From positions 14,335 to 78,334 of the forward strand of contig DKGG01000025.1 of NCBI GenBank assembly GCA_002453155.1: a stretch of DNA of 64,000 nucleotides, in the 5' to 3' direction. This document shows positions 24,134 through 33,946 of the stretch, one piece after another. Made by a program: the position numbers and the translations under genes. The notes beneath the pieces are model-generated. The model was not told the DNA's origin. It searched no databases and saw only the letters and a list, made by a program, of their open reading frames with translations. Origin of the DNA: Bdellovibrionaceae bacterium UBA6776 (GTDB lineage: Bacteria > Bdellovibrionota > Bdellovibrionia > Bdellovibrionales > UBA1609). Each line of letters begins with the position of its first letter. Within the stretch, counting starts at the first letter, position 1.

Positions 24134-25459
24134 ATGTCGACTCAGCCCTTAAAAGATTTATCCACCTTGGTTTCTTTGGCAAAAAGAAGGGGCTTTGTTT
24201 TTCAAAGCAGTGAAATTTACGGAGGTCTCAACTCCTGTTGGGACTACGGACCTTTAGGTGCTCAGTTTAAACTCAATGTGAAAATGACGTGGTGGAAAGC
24301 CATGACCCGACGACCAGAAATTGTAGGCTTGGATGCGGCAATTTTGATGCACCCACAAGTCTGGAAGGCCAGTGGACACGTGGATGGTTTTTCCGATCCC
24401 TTGGTGGATTGCAAAGCCTGTAAAAACCGATTCCGTGAAGACCATGCCCAAAAGAAAGACGGCAAGACTCAGTGCCCCCGTTGTGGATCTTTGGAAACCA
24501 CCGAAGCTCGAGAGTTCAACTTGATGTTCAAGACTCACATGGGTCCGGTTGCCGACGAAGGAAACACGGTTTATTTGCGACCGGAAACCGCTCAAGGCAT
24601 TTATGTAAACTTTGAAAATGTGGCCAGCTCCATGCGCAAAAAAATTCCCTTTGGAATTGCGCAAATTGGAAAGTCCTTTCGAAACGAAATCACTCCCGGA
24701 AACTTTATTTTTAGAACCCGTGAGTTTGAGCAAATGGAAATGCAATACTTTGTAAAACCCGGAACGGATGAGGAGTGGTTCAACACATGGAAGGAAACCC
24801 GTTGGAATTTCTATAAAACTTTGGGCTTCAATCAAGACAAACTTCGCTTTCATGAACACGTGGGCAACGAACTGGCTCACTACGCAAAAGCCGCATTTGA
24901 TGTGGAGTATGAATTTCCATTCGGTTGGAGCGAGCTTGAAGGCATTCACAACCGCGGCGACTTTGACTTGAGCCAACATCAAAAATTTTCCGGTAAGAAG
25001 TTGGAATACTTCGACGAAGCCAACAAAGAAAAGTATTTGCCCTATGTGATTGAGACCGCTGTGGGTTGTGACCGCTTGGCCTTGGCAATTTTGTGCGATG
25101 CTTATCGTGAAGAGGGTGAAGACAAAGACAAGCGTGTGGTTCTTGGACTGAAGCCTCAATTGGCTCCTATCAAGGTGGCCTTTCTTCCATTGAGTAAAAA
25201 AGAAGAGCTGCAAAGCTTGTCGCAAAAAATATATGCAGACTTTGCGGAAGACTATGAAGTGGACTACGACGAATCCGGTTCCATCGGAAAGCGTTATCGC
25301 CGGCAGGATGAAATTGGAACTCCACTGTGTGTGACTATCGACTTTGATTCTCTTGAAGATCAAAAGGTCACTGTTCGGCACCGCGATGCCATGACTCAAG
25401 ATCGTGTTTCTTTGGATCAATTGAAAACTTACGTGGATCACAAACTCAGGGAGTTTTAA
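24134..25459 (+). CDS. glyQS: Glycyl-tRNA synthetase, dimeric type
   Basis: A 441-residue class II synthetase that charges tRNA-Gly with glycine. The single-chain dimeric form is used here, not the alpha2beta2 form. It has the N-terminal [14 protein letters not shown] and a zinc-type insertion with two CxxC pairs (CKACKNRF and CPRCG). Motif 2 is visible as [19 protein letters not shown], motif 3 as [14 protein letters not shown], and an anticodon-binding domain follows. The start at 24134 is preferred over an upstream GTG because GAGAGG lies eight bases before it. The ppdK start follows its stop after two bases. Confidence 0.95.
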   Translation: MSTQPLKDLSTLVSLAKRRGFVFQSSEIYGGLNSCWDYGPLGAQFKLNVKMTWWKAMTRRPEIVGLDAAILMHPQVWKASGHVDGFSDPLVDCKACKNRFREDHAQKKDGKTQCPRCGSLETTEAREFNLMFKTHMGPVADEGNTVYLRPETAQGIYVNFENVASSMRKKIPFGIAQIGKSFRNEITPGNFIFRTREFEQMEMQYFVKPGTDEEWFNTWKETRWNFYKTLGFNQDKLRFHEHVGNELAHYAKAAFDVEYEFPFGWSELEGIHNRGDFDLSQHQKFSGKKLEYFDEANKEKYLPYVIETAVGCDRLALAILCDAYREEGEDKDKRVVLGLKPQLAPIKVAFLPLSKKEELQSLSQKIYADFAEDYEVDYDESGSIGKRYRRQDEIGTPLCVTIDFDSLEDQKVTVRHRDAMTQDRVSLDQLKTYVDHKLREF

Positions 25460-25461
25460 TC

Positions 25462-28170
25462 ATGGAGCAAACAATGACTTCAAAAACTGAGACCCAAAAA
25501 TATCAACTGCCTCAAAAATCGGTTTATTTCTTTTCGAAAGACCAAACAGAAGGCAATGCCTCAATGAAAAACATCCTGGGCGGAAAAGGTGCAAACCTGG
25601 CCGAAATGACGGCTCTGGGGCTTCCGGTGCCTCCGGGATTCACCATTTCCACAGAGGTGTGTCAGGCCTTTTACGAAAACAACAGTCAACTTCCAGAAGA
25701 GTTGAAAGCGGATGTGCTTTCGGCACTTTCAAAAGTGGAAGCTCTTCTAGGTAAAAAATTTGGCGACGAAAGCAATCCCCTTTTGGTCAGTGTGCGATCG
25801 GGCGCTCGAGTGAGCATGCCGGGAATGATGGACACCATTTTAAACTTGGGATTGAACGACAAAACCGTGGAAGGTTTGGCCAAGGCCTCAGACAATCCAC
25901 GTTTTGCTTGGGACTCTTACCGCCGCTTCCTCACCATGTATTCCAACGTAGTGATGGGAATGAACACCTCTCTTTTGGAAGTGGTGCTTGAAGATCTGAA
26001 AGACGAAAAGGGTTACAAAACCGATCAAGAACTTCAAACCGAAGATTTGAAGGCTCTGGTGGACAAATACAAACGCCAGATTCTTCAGAACACCGGAAAA
26101 ACCTTTCCGTTGGATCCCATGGAGCAACTGTGGGGAGCCATTTCTGCGGTTTTTAAAAGCTGGAACTCCGCCCGTGCGATCACCTACAGAAATCTTCACG
26201 GCTATCCCTCCAACTGGGGAACCGCAGTGAATGTTCAAAGTATGGTTTTTGGAAACATGGGAGATCGTTGTGCCACGGGAGTGGCTTTCACTCGAAACCC
26301 CTCCACCGGAGAAAAACTTTTCTTTGGTGAGTATTTGATCAATGCCCAAGGGGAAGACGTGGTTGCGGGCATTCGTACGCCAAACCCCATCACCAAAGAA
26401 GCGGCCCAAGGAACCAACTTGGTTTCTTTGGAAGAGGCCATGCCCGCGGCTTACCAAGACTTGGTGGAAGTTTATAAAAAATTGGAAGATCATTACCGTG
26501 ACATGCAGGACATCGAGTTCACCATTGAGGACCACAAGTTGTGGATGCTTCAAACTCGAAACGGAAAACGAACAGCAAAAGCTGCTCTTCGCATTGCTTG
26601 CGAAATGATCGATGAAAAAATGATTTCCGAAGAAGAAGCCCTTCTTCGAATTTCTCCTCAAAGTTTGGATCAATTGCTTCATCCCACTTTGGATGCGTCC
26701 GCGGAAAAAACCTTGCTCGCAAAGGGTTTGCCCGCCTCTCCTGGAGGCGCTTCGGGGGCCGTGGTCTTTTCTTCAGAAGATGCCGTTCAATGGGCAGAGG
26801 CTGGCAAGAAGGTCATTTTGGTGCGGGTTGAAACCTCTCCGGAAGACATCGAAGGAATGGTCAAAGCCCAAGGGATTTTGACCACTCGAGGTGGTATGAC
26901 CTCCCACGCGGCGGTTGTTGCGCGAGGAATGGGCAAGTGTTGTGTGGCCGGTTGCGGAGATGCAGACATCAGCGAAGCGAAAAAAGAACTTCGCATCAAA
27001 GGATATGTGATTCGCGAAGGAGAGATCATCACTTTGGACGGTTCCACCGGAGAAGTGTTCTTGGGTGAGGTAAAAACCATTGAGCCCAAAATGGACGATT
27101 ACTTTCAACGCATCATGAAAATTGCAGACACTCATCGTCGTATGAAGGTGCGCGCAAACTCTGACACTCCACACGATTCCGAAGTGGCGCGAAATTTTGG
27201 CGCCGAGGGCATTGGACTTTGTCGAACCGAGCATATGTTTTTTGGAGCCGATCGCATTGATGTGGTTCGCCGCATGATTATGGCGGACACTCAAGAAGAG
27301 CGCGAGGCGGCTTTGGATCAATTGCTTCCCATGCAGCGGGAAGACTTCGCTGGAATTTTTAAAGCCATGGCTGGGCTTCCCGTGACCATTCGTTTGTTGG
27401 ATCCTCCTCTTCATGAGTTTTTGCCTCACACCGAGCAAGACGTGAAAGAGTTGGCATTGAGACTGAATGTTTCCGAAGAAAAACTCAGCAACAAAGTGCG
27501 CGCTTTGAAAGAGTTCAACCCCATGTTGGGTCACCGTGGATGCCGATTGGCCATCACTTATCCTGAAATTTATAAGATGCAGGCCAAAGCCGTTGCCGAA
27601 GCCGCTTGTGATTGTGTTTCCGAGAAGGTCGAAATCTTCCCTGAGATCATGATTCCTTTGGTGGGAGTTGCGGAAGAGCTTCAAATTCTTCGTGGCTTGG
27701 TCGAAGAGGAAGTGCGCGTGGTTCAAGAGTCTCGCGGCATCAAATTTGATTACATGGTAGGCACCATGATCGAACTTCCAAGAGCGGCGCTGACTGCGGA
27801 TCAAGTGGCTCAGCATGCTGATTTTTTCAGCTTCGGAACCAACGATTTGACTCAAACCACTTTAGGCCTTTCTCGAGATGATTCTGGAAGATTTTTGGCC
27901 ACCTATGTGAACGAAGGTCTCTTTGAGGCCGACCCCTTTGCCACGATTGATCAAAAAGGAGTTGGCAAATTGGTGGAAATGGCGGTTGAATTAGGACGAA
28001 AGACCCGTCCAGGTATGAAAATGGGGGTCTGTGGAGAGCATGGGGGAGATCCTTCCAGCGTTGAGTTCTTTAACCGCGCAGGATTGGATTACGTCAGTTG
28101 TTCTCCTTTTCGTGTTCCAATTGCCCGTCTGGCCAGTGCTCAGGCGGCAATTAAGGCGAATGCCAACTAA
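25462..28170 (+). CDS. ppdK: Pyruvate, phosphate dikinase
   Basis: A 902-residue PPDK interconverting pyruvate + ATP + phosphate and PEP + AMP + diphosphate. The ATP-grasp domain is N-terminal (GGKGANLAEMTALGLPVPPGF). The phosphohistidine is His482 in GGMTSHAAVVARG. The PEP/pyruvate barrel contains GLCRTEHMFF and FSFGTNDLTQTTLGLSRDD, with the acid/base Cys857 in VCGEHGGDP. Length and motifs are standard. It follows glyQS by two bases, with AGGGAG upstream, giving an operon of unrelated housekeeping functions. In a predator it would let amino-acid-derived pyruvate be turned into PEP. Confidence 0.96.
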   Translation: MEQTMTSKTETQKYQLPQKSVYFFSKDQTEGNASMKNILGGKGANLAEMTALGLPVPPGFTISTEVCQAFYENNSQLPEELKADVLSALSKVEALLGKKFGDESNPLLVSVRSGARVSMPGMMDTILNLGLNDKTVEGLAKASDNPRFAWDSYRRFLTMYSNVVMGMNTSLLEVVLEDLKDEKGYKTDQELQTEDLKALVDKYKRQILQNTGKTFPLDPMEQLWGAISAVFKSWNSARAITYRNLHGYPSNWGTAVNVQSMVFGNMGDRCATGVAFTRNPSTGEKLFFGEYLINAQGEDVVAGIRTPNPITKEAAQGTNLVSLEEAMPAAYQDLVEVYKKLEDHYRDMQDIEFTIEDHKLWMLQTRNGKRTAKAALRIACEMIDEKMISEEEALLRISPQSLDQLLHPTLDASAEKTLLAKGLPASPGGASGAVVFSSEDAVQWAEAGKKVILVRVETSPEDIEGMVKAQGILTTRGGMTSHAAVVARGMGKCCVAGCGDADISEAKKELRIKGYVIREGEIITLDGSTGEVFLGEVKTIEPKMDDYFQRIMKIADTHRRMKVRANSDTPHDSEVARNFGAEGIGLCRTEHMFFGADRIDVVRRMIMADTQEEREAALDQLLPMQREDFAGIFKAMAGLPVTIRLLDPPLHEFLPHTEQDVKELALRLNVSEEKLSNKVRALKEFNPMLGHRGCRLAITYPEIYKMQAKAVAEAACDCVSEKVEIFPEIMIPLVGVAEELQILRGLVEEEVRVVQESRGIKFDYMVGTMIELPRAALTADQVAQHADFFSFGTNDLTQTTLGLSRDDSGRFLATYVNEGLFEADPFATIDQKGVGKLVEMAVELGRKTRPGMKMGVCGEHGGDPSSVEFFNRAGLDYVSCSPFRVPIARLASAQAAIKANAN

Positions 28171-28205
28171 GCTGAACGGCGCCAAGGGAAAAGGGAAGGC
28201 ACACA

Positions 28206-31200
28206 TTGAGAATCAAAAAGCTCGAATTGATAGGTTTTAAGTCATTCAAAGACCGCACGGTCATTCATTTTGACCAAGGGATCACTGGAATTGTGGGTCC
28301 CAACGGTTGTGGGAAATCCAACATCGTGGATGCATTGGTTTGGGTGATGGGTGAAATGTCCGCGAAGCACCTTCGTGGATCTTCTATGTCCGATGTGATT
28401 TTTGCGGGAGCGGACGGCTATGCGCCCCTGGGTATGGCTGAAGTGTCATTGACTCTTGAAAATGATGGTGGACCTTTCCCTGTGAAGTACTCCAAGTTTT
28501 CAGAAGTGATGGTAACTCGTCGTCTTCACAAATCGGGCGACTCCGAATACCTAATCAACAAAGAGCCTGCGCGCCTCAGAGACATCCAGGAAATCTTTAT
28601 GGACACCGGTGCGGGATCCAAAGGTTTTTCGATCATCGAGCAAGGTGCCATCGGAAAGATCATAACGGCCAAACCGGAAGACCGCCGAACTTTGATTGAA
28701 GAGGCTGCGGGAATCACAAAATTTAAAGTGAGAAAGCGCGAGTCTCAAAGAAAGCTTCAAAGCACCGATCAAAACTTGGTGCGGTTGCAAGACATTTTGA
28801 CCGAGCAAAAACGTCAATTGGGAAGCTTGGAAAGACAGGCACAAAGAGCCGAGCGTTACCGCAACATCAAGCGGGACTTGCAAGAAAAAGACATGATCGT
28901 CTCTTCTAAAAACTACATGAAAATTCATGAAGAGACGGAAACGCTTGGAAAAGAATTGGAAACTCTCAGGGAGAGTGAAGGACAGTTCGGATCTGAAATT
29001 TCACAAAAAGAAACTTTGGTGGAAGAGCTTCGCTTAAAAATTACGGAAATGGAAAAAGAGACCGAAAGCTTCCAAGTGGAGCAGGGCGAGTCACAAGAAA
29101 AAGTTCAAAAATTGGAATATGAAATCCGTGAACTTCAGTTTGAAATGGAGCAAGCACGAAGAAATCGTGAAATGACCGGGTCCATTCTTGAGCAGTCCCA
29201 GGCCAGAAAACAAATTTTAGAAAAAGAAATCGGTGAGTTGAACGAGGCTTTGGAAACCGCAAAGGTGGATTCTGAAAACCTAGGAACTCAATACAAAGAA
29301 GAGTCGGCGAAATACGAATCCATTCAAACTCGCATTCACGCCGTGGACGAAGAACTGATCGAAAAACGCCGCGAGATGTTTACCGTTTCTCAAAGTGAAA
29401 CTCACTTGGAAGCCAGACAACAAGGTTTGGATGACAAATTATCTGAACAAAGCGAGCGCTTGGATCAGATTCGTCAGATTGGTGTTGAGCTTTCTGAGCA
29501 AAAGACCCAATTGGAAACCCGCCGAAACGAACTGTTTAAAGATTTGGAAAAAGAGCGTCAGCTTCAATTGGACATCATGAAGGATGTTGAGAACTTTCAA
29601 GAAAACGTGGATTTGCTCAAGAAGCAAAGAGATGAAAAATTGGAAGAGGTCTCTACTTTTAAAGACCAATTGAATGAAGTGGCTTCTCGACTTTATGGAC
29701 TTGAAAACTTGCAAGCCAACTTCGAAGGTTTTGAAGAGGGTGTAAAACAAGTCATGCTTTGGCAGCGCAGCCAAATGGATCATCCCAGTGATGCGCCTTC
29801 AATGAAGCCCGTTGCAGAACTTGTGGAAGTTCCTGAAAAGTACGAATTGGCCATGGAAGCGGCTCTTGGGCAAAAGCTTCAATTGTTGGTGGCAGATTCT
29901 TCGGACAAAGCTTTGGGCGCGGTGGACTTTTTGAAAGAAGGTCATCATGGACGATCTAGCTTTGTGGCCAGCGACTGGTCGGGAATGCAAACTGTAGAGC
30001 AAGTGACATGGAACCAGATCCCTGGAGTGATTGCTCCTCTTAAAGATGTTGTGAAAATTCCTGAAAAGCAGCAAAAGGTGATCGCTCAGTTTTTTGAAGA
30101 TGTTGTGGTGGTGGATTCCATTCGCAATGCATTGAGCTTGCGGGCTCAGTACCCCAATCGAACCTTTGTGACTTTGGATGGAGACTGTTTGTCTCACGAT
30201 GGAGTTTTGACCGGTGGTTCTTCTGAAGGTGCTGAATCTGGACTTTTGAAACGTCGAAGAGAGATCAAAGATCTTTCTCAAAAACGGGAAGAAATGTCTG
30301 GAAAGCTATCCTTGGCGCAGTTGTCTTTGAAAAAACTGGAAGACCGTTTGACTCAAGTTTCTGAAGAGCTGGAACTGTCTAAAAAACGCCAGGTCGAAAA
30401 AGAAGTTCAGATTGCCGAGCTTAAAAAAGATTATGAACGTTCCGAAGTGGAATTCAAAAACTCTCAAGTGGCTGTGGAACGTCATCAAAATGAGTTGAAC
30501 AAAGAAGAAGCCACTCTCGCAAGACTTGAGCAGGATTTGGCCGAAGTCCAAGAGCGCTTGACCGAAATGAGAGAGCAACGCTTGGTTTTGGAATCGGTAG
30601 TGGCCGACTTGGAAAAAGAATTCCAAGAAAGCAAAGCCGGTGTGGCGGATCTTCAAAAGCGGGTGACTCAACTTCAAATGGACTTCACATCAAAGTCCAA
30701 AGAGGTTGAAAACTTGCAATCCAAAGTGGACATGATTTCTCACTCTCTTTCAGAAGTGGGTGAGCAAGTTTCAAAAATGTCCCAAGAGTCTCAAGCAAGC
30801 ACCGAAACTTTGAGCACTCACCAAGTTTTGATCGAGCAGAGAAAGCGCGACTTGGAAGTGGCCATTCAAAATTTAACAGACTTGAAGCAACTGGTTTCTG
30901 AGAAACGCAACGAATACGAAAAGAAAGCGGCGGAACTTCGACAGATCGAAACCGAAGTGAACGAGCAAAACCGCACACGGTCTCAAAATCAAATGAAGAC
31001 CAACGAGTTGCAACTGAAGCTGGAACAGCTCCGAATGAAAGAGCAGTACATTGTGGATCAAATCCATGAGCGCTACATGTTGGTTCTTTCTGATGTGGCT
31101 TCTCAGTACACTTCTTTTGACGGGGACCTTTCTGAACTTGAAAAAGAAGTGAGCGAATTGAAGTCAAAACTTTCTCGGATTGGAGAAGTGAACCTGTCTT

Positions 31201-31790
31201 CCATCGAAGAGTATGAAGACCTTCAAGAACGCCATCAGTTCTTGGACCAGCAGTACAAAGATTTGATTGAAAGCAAAGAACAGCTTCGCCGAGTGATTGA
31301 TCGAATCAATCGCATTTGCACCCGACGATTTAAGGAAACTTTTGAGCTTGTGAATGAGCGTTTTACAAAAGTCTTTCCTGTTTTGTTTGGTGGTGGAGAG
31401 GCGCGATTGATTTTGGTTGAAGATCCAGAAAACGGAGAAATGGGAATCGACATTGTGTCTAAACCTCCGGGTAAGAAACTTCAAAACGTCAGTCTTCTTT
31501 CCGGTGGAGAAAAAGCGCTGACAGCGGTTTCTCTGATCTTTTCGATCTTCCTAGTGAAGCCATCTCCTTTCTGTTTGCTGGATGAGGTGGATGCTCCATT
31601 GGATGATGCGAACGTTTTCCGATTTAATGATCTTGTCAAAGAAATGGCGAAGCGAAGCCAAATTATCATTGTCACTCACAACAAGCACACCATGAAGGTG
31701 AACAACGTGCTTTACGGTGTGACCATGGAGGAAAAAGGTGTTTCCAAAATGGTCTCCGTGAGCTTGGATCAAGCTCAAAAGGTTGTATAA
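28206..31790 (+). CDS. smc: Chromosome segregation protein SMC
   Basis: A 1194-residue SMC ATPase: N-terminal head with Walker A GPNGCGKSN (33-41), two long coiled coils (about 165-500 and 670-1020), a hinge at about 510-670 with GDCLSHDGVLTGGS near its end, and a C-terminal head with the signature LSGGEKALTA and Walker B FCLLDEVDAPLDD. It organises and separates chromosomes with ScpA/ScpB. The start is TTG, 35 bases after ppdK. ftsY begins three bases after its stop, an arrangement also seen in other bacteria. Confidence 0.97.
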   Translation: MRIKKLELIGFKSFKDRTVIHFDQGITGIVGPNGCGKSNIVDALVWVMGEMSAKHLRGSSMSDVIFAGADGYAPLGMAEVSLTLENDGGPFPVKYSKFSEVMVTRRLHKSGDSEYLINKEPARLRDIQEIFMDTGAGSKGFSIIEQGAIGKIITAKPEDRRTLIEEAAGITKFKVRKRESQRKLQSTDQNLVRLQDILTEQKRQLGSLERQAQRAERYRNIKRDLQEKDMIVSSKNYMKIHEETETLGKELETLRESEGQFGSEISQKETLVEELRLKITEMEKETESFQVEQGESQEKVQKLEYEIRELQFEMEQARRNREMTGSILEQSQARKQILEKEIGELNEALETAKVDSENLGTQYKEESAKYESIQTRIHAVDEELIEKRREMFTVSQSETHLEARQQGLDDKLSEQSERLDQIRQIGVELSEQKTQLETRRNELFKDLEKERQLQLDIMKDVENFQENVDLLKKQRDEKLEEVSTFKDQLNEVASRLYGLENLQANFEGFEEGVKQVMLWQRSQMDHPSDAPSMKPVAELVEVPEKYELAMEAALGQKLQLLVADSSDKALGAVDFLKEGHHGRSSFVASDWSGMQTVEQVTWNQIPGVIAPLKDVVKIPEKQQKVIAQFFEDVVVVDSIRNALSLRAQYPNRTFVTLDGDCLSHDGVLTGGSSEGAESGLLKRRREIKDLSQKREEMSGKLSLAQLSLKKLEDRLTQVSEELELSKKRQVEKEVQIAELKKDYERSEVEFKNSQVAVERHQNELNKEEATLARLEQDLAEVQERLTEMREQRLVLESVVADLEKEFQESKAGVADLQKRVTQLQMDFTSKSKEVENLQSKVDMISHSLSEVGEQVSKMSQESQASTETLSTHQVLIEQRKRDLEVAIQNLTDLKQLVSEKRNEYEKKAAELRQIETEVNEQNRTRSQNQMKTNELQLKLEQLRMKEQYIVDQIHERYMLVLSDVASQYTSFDGDLSELEKEVSELKSKLSRIGEVNLSSIEEYEDLQERHQFLDQQYKDLIESKEQLRRVIDRINRICTRRFKETFELVNERFTKVFPVLFGGGEARLILVEDPENGEMGIDIVSKPPGKKLQNVSLLSGGEKALTAVSLIFSIFLVKPSPFCLLDEVDAPLDDANVFRFNDLVKEMAKRSQIIIVTHNKHTMKVNNVLYGVTMEEKGVSKMVSVSLDQAQKVV

Positions 31791-31793
31791 GTC

Positions 31794-32990
31794 TTGAGCG
31801 GATTAGAAATTGAATTGGTTATAATGATCGGTGGGGGCGCCCTGGGATTGGGTGCCTTATTGTCTGCGGTTTATTACTTTGCCCGATTTGGGTTGAAAAA
31901 CCTGGAAGAGCCTTCACCGGAAGAACAGCAACGCCTTGAAGCTTTAAAGCGAGAAGCGGAGTTGCAAAAAACTTCGGACACTCCGCCCGTTTCTACGGAG
32001 AGTGCCGCGCCTTCAACTTCAGAGAAAATTTCAGAACCACAAACACCGTCGCCGGCTCCCCAAAAAGAAGTTTCTTTCTCTCAAGCTCTATCAAAAACTC
32101 GCAATCAATTTTTTGGACGGGTGGAGCGGTTGTTTTCCTCGGGAAAAGCTTTGGAAGCGGACGAGGTTAAAGAGGGCTTGGAAGAAATTTTGTACACCAG
32201 TGACCTGGGGCCCAAGACCGTTTCGGCGCTTCTTGAAAAATTGGAAGATCACCTTTCACTCAGCGAGTTGGCAAAGTTTGATCGGGTCAAACAAGAGATC
32301 CATGGAATTTTAGAGGAAGAGTTGAGTGGAGTTCATTCTTCGCAAAAAGATCTGTTCGAAGGGATGACTCCTGGCAATGGCCTTCAGATTTGGATGATTG
32401 TTGGAGTCAATGGAGTGGGCAAAACAACCACCATTGGAAAGTTGGCCCACATGGCGGCTTCACATGGTCTTAAGGTTTTGGTTGCTGCAGGGGACACCTT
32501 TCGAGCGGCGGCCCAGAACCAGCTGAAGGTTTGGGCGGATCGAGCCCAGGTGGAGATTTTTTCTCCTCCGGGAGTGACCGATCCTGCGGCCGTGGCCTTT
32601 GATGCGGTTCAAACGGCAAAATCTAAGGGCTTTGATTTGGTTTTGATCGACACTGCAGGGCGTCTTCATACACAGGCCAACCTGATGGAAGAGCTTAAGA
32701 AAGTGAAAAGAGTCATTTCCAAAGTGGTGCCAGAGGGGCCTTCAGAGACTTTGATCGTCTTGGATGCAAACTCTGGTCAAAACGCTTTGGTGCAGGCGCG
32801 GCAGTTCAATGAAGCCGTCGCATTGACTGGGGCGGTCGTGACCAAAATGGATGGCACCTCCAAAGGGGGAGTCATCGTGGGACTGTCCTCAGAGCTAAAG
32901 CTTCCCACACGGATGATTGGAGTGGGCGAGGCGGTCTCGGACCTTCGTCCCTTCGACCCCAAAGAATTTGTCACCGCCATCTGGGCTTAA
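31794..32990 (+). CDS. ftsY: Signal recognition particle receptor FtsY
   Basis: A 398-residue SRP receptor. An N-terminal membrane helix (about 8-28) is followed by a Pro/Ser/Glu-rich acidic linker to about 100, the N domain, and the G domain. The G-domain motifs are GVNGVGKTT (G1), DTFRAAAQNQL, DTAGR (G3) and TKMDG (G4). It docks ribosome-SRP complexes at the membrane for co-translational insertion. The true membrane helix differs from E. coli FtsY but is known in other taxa. The TTG start follows smc by three bases. Confidence 0.95.
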   Translation: MSGLEIELVIMIGGGALGLGALLSAVYYFARFGLKNLEEPSPEEQQRLEALKREAELQKTSDTPPVSTESAAPSTSEKISEPQTPSPAPQKEVSFSQALSKTRNQFFGRVERLFSSGKALEADEVKEGLEEILYTSDLGPKTVSALLEKLEDHLSLSELAKFDRVKQEIHGILEEELSGVHSSQKDLFEGMTPGNGLQIWMIVGVNGVGKTTTIGKLAHMAASHGLKVLVAAGDTFRAAAQNQLKVWADRAQVEIFSPPGVTDPAAVAFDAVQTAKSKGFDLVLIDTAGRLHTQANLMEELKKVKRVISKVVPEGPSETLIVLDANSGQNALVQARQFNEAVALTGAVVTKMDGTSKGGVIVGLSSELKLPTRMIGVGEAVSDLRPFDPKEFVTAIWA

Positions 32991-33058
32991 TTTAGGTGCG
33001 TGGCGCCTTATGACATTTCTGTGACAAACCCAGGGGCGTTTTCTGTTAGTTTTCATGT

Positions 33059-33946
33059 ATGCACAGCCAGTTCGTGATCCTTCATCGTAAGAAGCCGATG
33101 ACCTTTTCTCCTGAGGAGTTGGGTGAGGGGTGGAGCATTTGGGCCACCTGCCTTCGCAGTCTGGCACTTTCCTTTGTGGATCAAAACGAACTGTCCGGAA
33201 AGGCGCCAGAACACACCGATGTGTACCGTGGCAAAGAGGCCTATTCCTTTCTTCTAGAAATCATTTGTGGTCTTCATTCGCCCATCCTTGGCGAGACGGA
33301 AGTGTTTGGCCAATTTAAAACTTTCACCGAATCTTGGATGAAGTCCGAACCTCTCAGTCGCAACATGGTTCAAAGTCTTTTTGCGGATGCGAAAAAAGTG
33401 CGACAGCTTCACTTGAGCGGCCTGGGCAGTCAGTCCTACGGAAGTTGGGTGCGAAGAAACTTGAACAAATGCACGCCGGTTCATTTGATTGGTTCCGGTC
33501 AATTGGCCAAAGATGTTTTGCCATGGGTTTTAAAGTCCGAAGCGAAGGTCAATGTCTATTGCCGCGACTATGCAAAGGCACTGCTCACGCTGGAAGCCCA
33601 CTCCGATCAGTTGCGATTTTATGAATATCAAAATGGTCCCTTCCAGATTTCCGGCGCCTTGGTGATTTGTGCTCCCATCTCTTCCGATGAAATTCGCGAG
33701 TCTTTTCAAATTTCCAAAGATCTTCGAATCATAGATCTGCGTGAAACCTCTCATGTGGATTTGATTGTGCCCGAAGGGTCTCAAACCGTTCACCATTTGA
33801 AAGACGTTTTTAAAGAGTTGGAAAAATCCAAGTCCGCGGTGATTGGCAAAGTTGCAAAAGCCGAGCTTTTGATTCGTGAACTAGCGAACAACCGTTTCTA
33901 TGGCACTCAAGTGCGTCCCTTTGGCTGGGATGATCTATGCGCTTAA
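33059..33946 (+). CDS. hemA: Glutamyl-tRNA reductase, short form
   Basis: A 295-residue glutamyl-tRNA reductase, against about 420 in most bacteria. It is the entry enzyme of the C5 haem route (Glu-tRNA to glutamate semialdehyde). The catalytic domain keeps the thioester cysteine and arginine in ATCLRS (usual STCNR, the Asn replaced by Leu), and the next motif reads GLHSPILGETEVFGQ. The NADPH domain has GSGQLAKDVL. The C-terminal helical dimerisation domain is missing and there is no sign of a frameshift in the following bases, since hemC starts ten bases before its stop. It may be a genuine short form. Confidence 0.82.
   Translation: MHSQFVILHRKKPMTFSPEELGEGWSIWATCLRSLALSFVDQNELSGKAPEHTDVYRGKEAYSFLLEIICGLHSPILGETEVFGQFKTFTESWMKSEPLSRNMVQSLFADAKKVRQLHLSGLGSQSYGSWVRRNLNKCTPVHLIGSGQLAKDVLPWVLKSEAKVNVYCRDYAKALLTLEAHSDQLRFYEYQNGPFQISGALVICAPISSDEIRESFQISKDLRIIDLRETSHVDLIVPEGSQTVHHLKDVFKELEKSKSAVIGKVAKAELLIRELANNRFYGTQVRPFGWDDLCA

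Noticed and set aside
24254..25441. 395-codon open frame antisense to glycyl-tRNA synthetase
   Set aside because: It lies wholly opposite a well-supported essential gene, has Phe/His/Gln-rich composition typical of antisense frames, and lacks a ribosome site.
26773..27855. 360-codon open frame antisense to pyruvate phosphate dikinase
   Set aside because: Composition is that of a shadow frame; the plus strand encodes a complete PPDK with all motifs.
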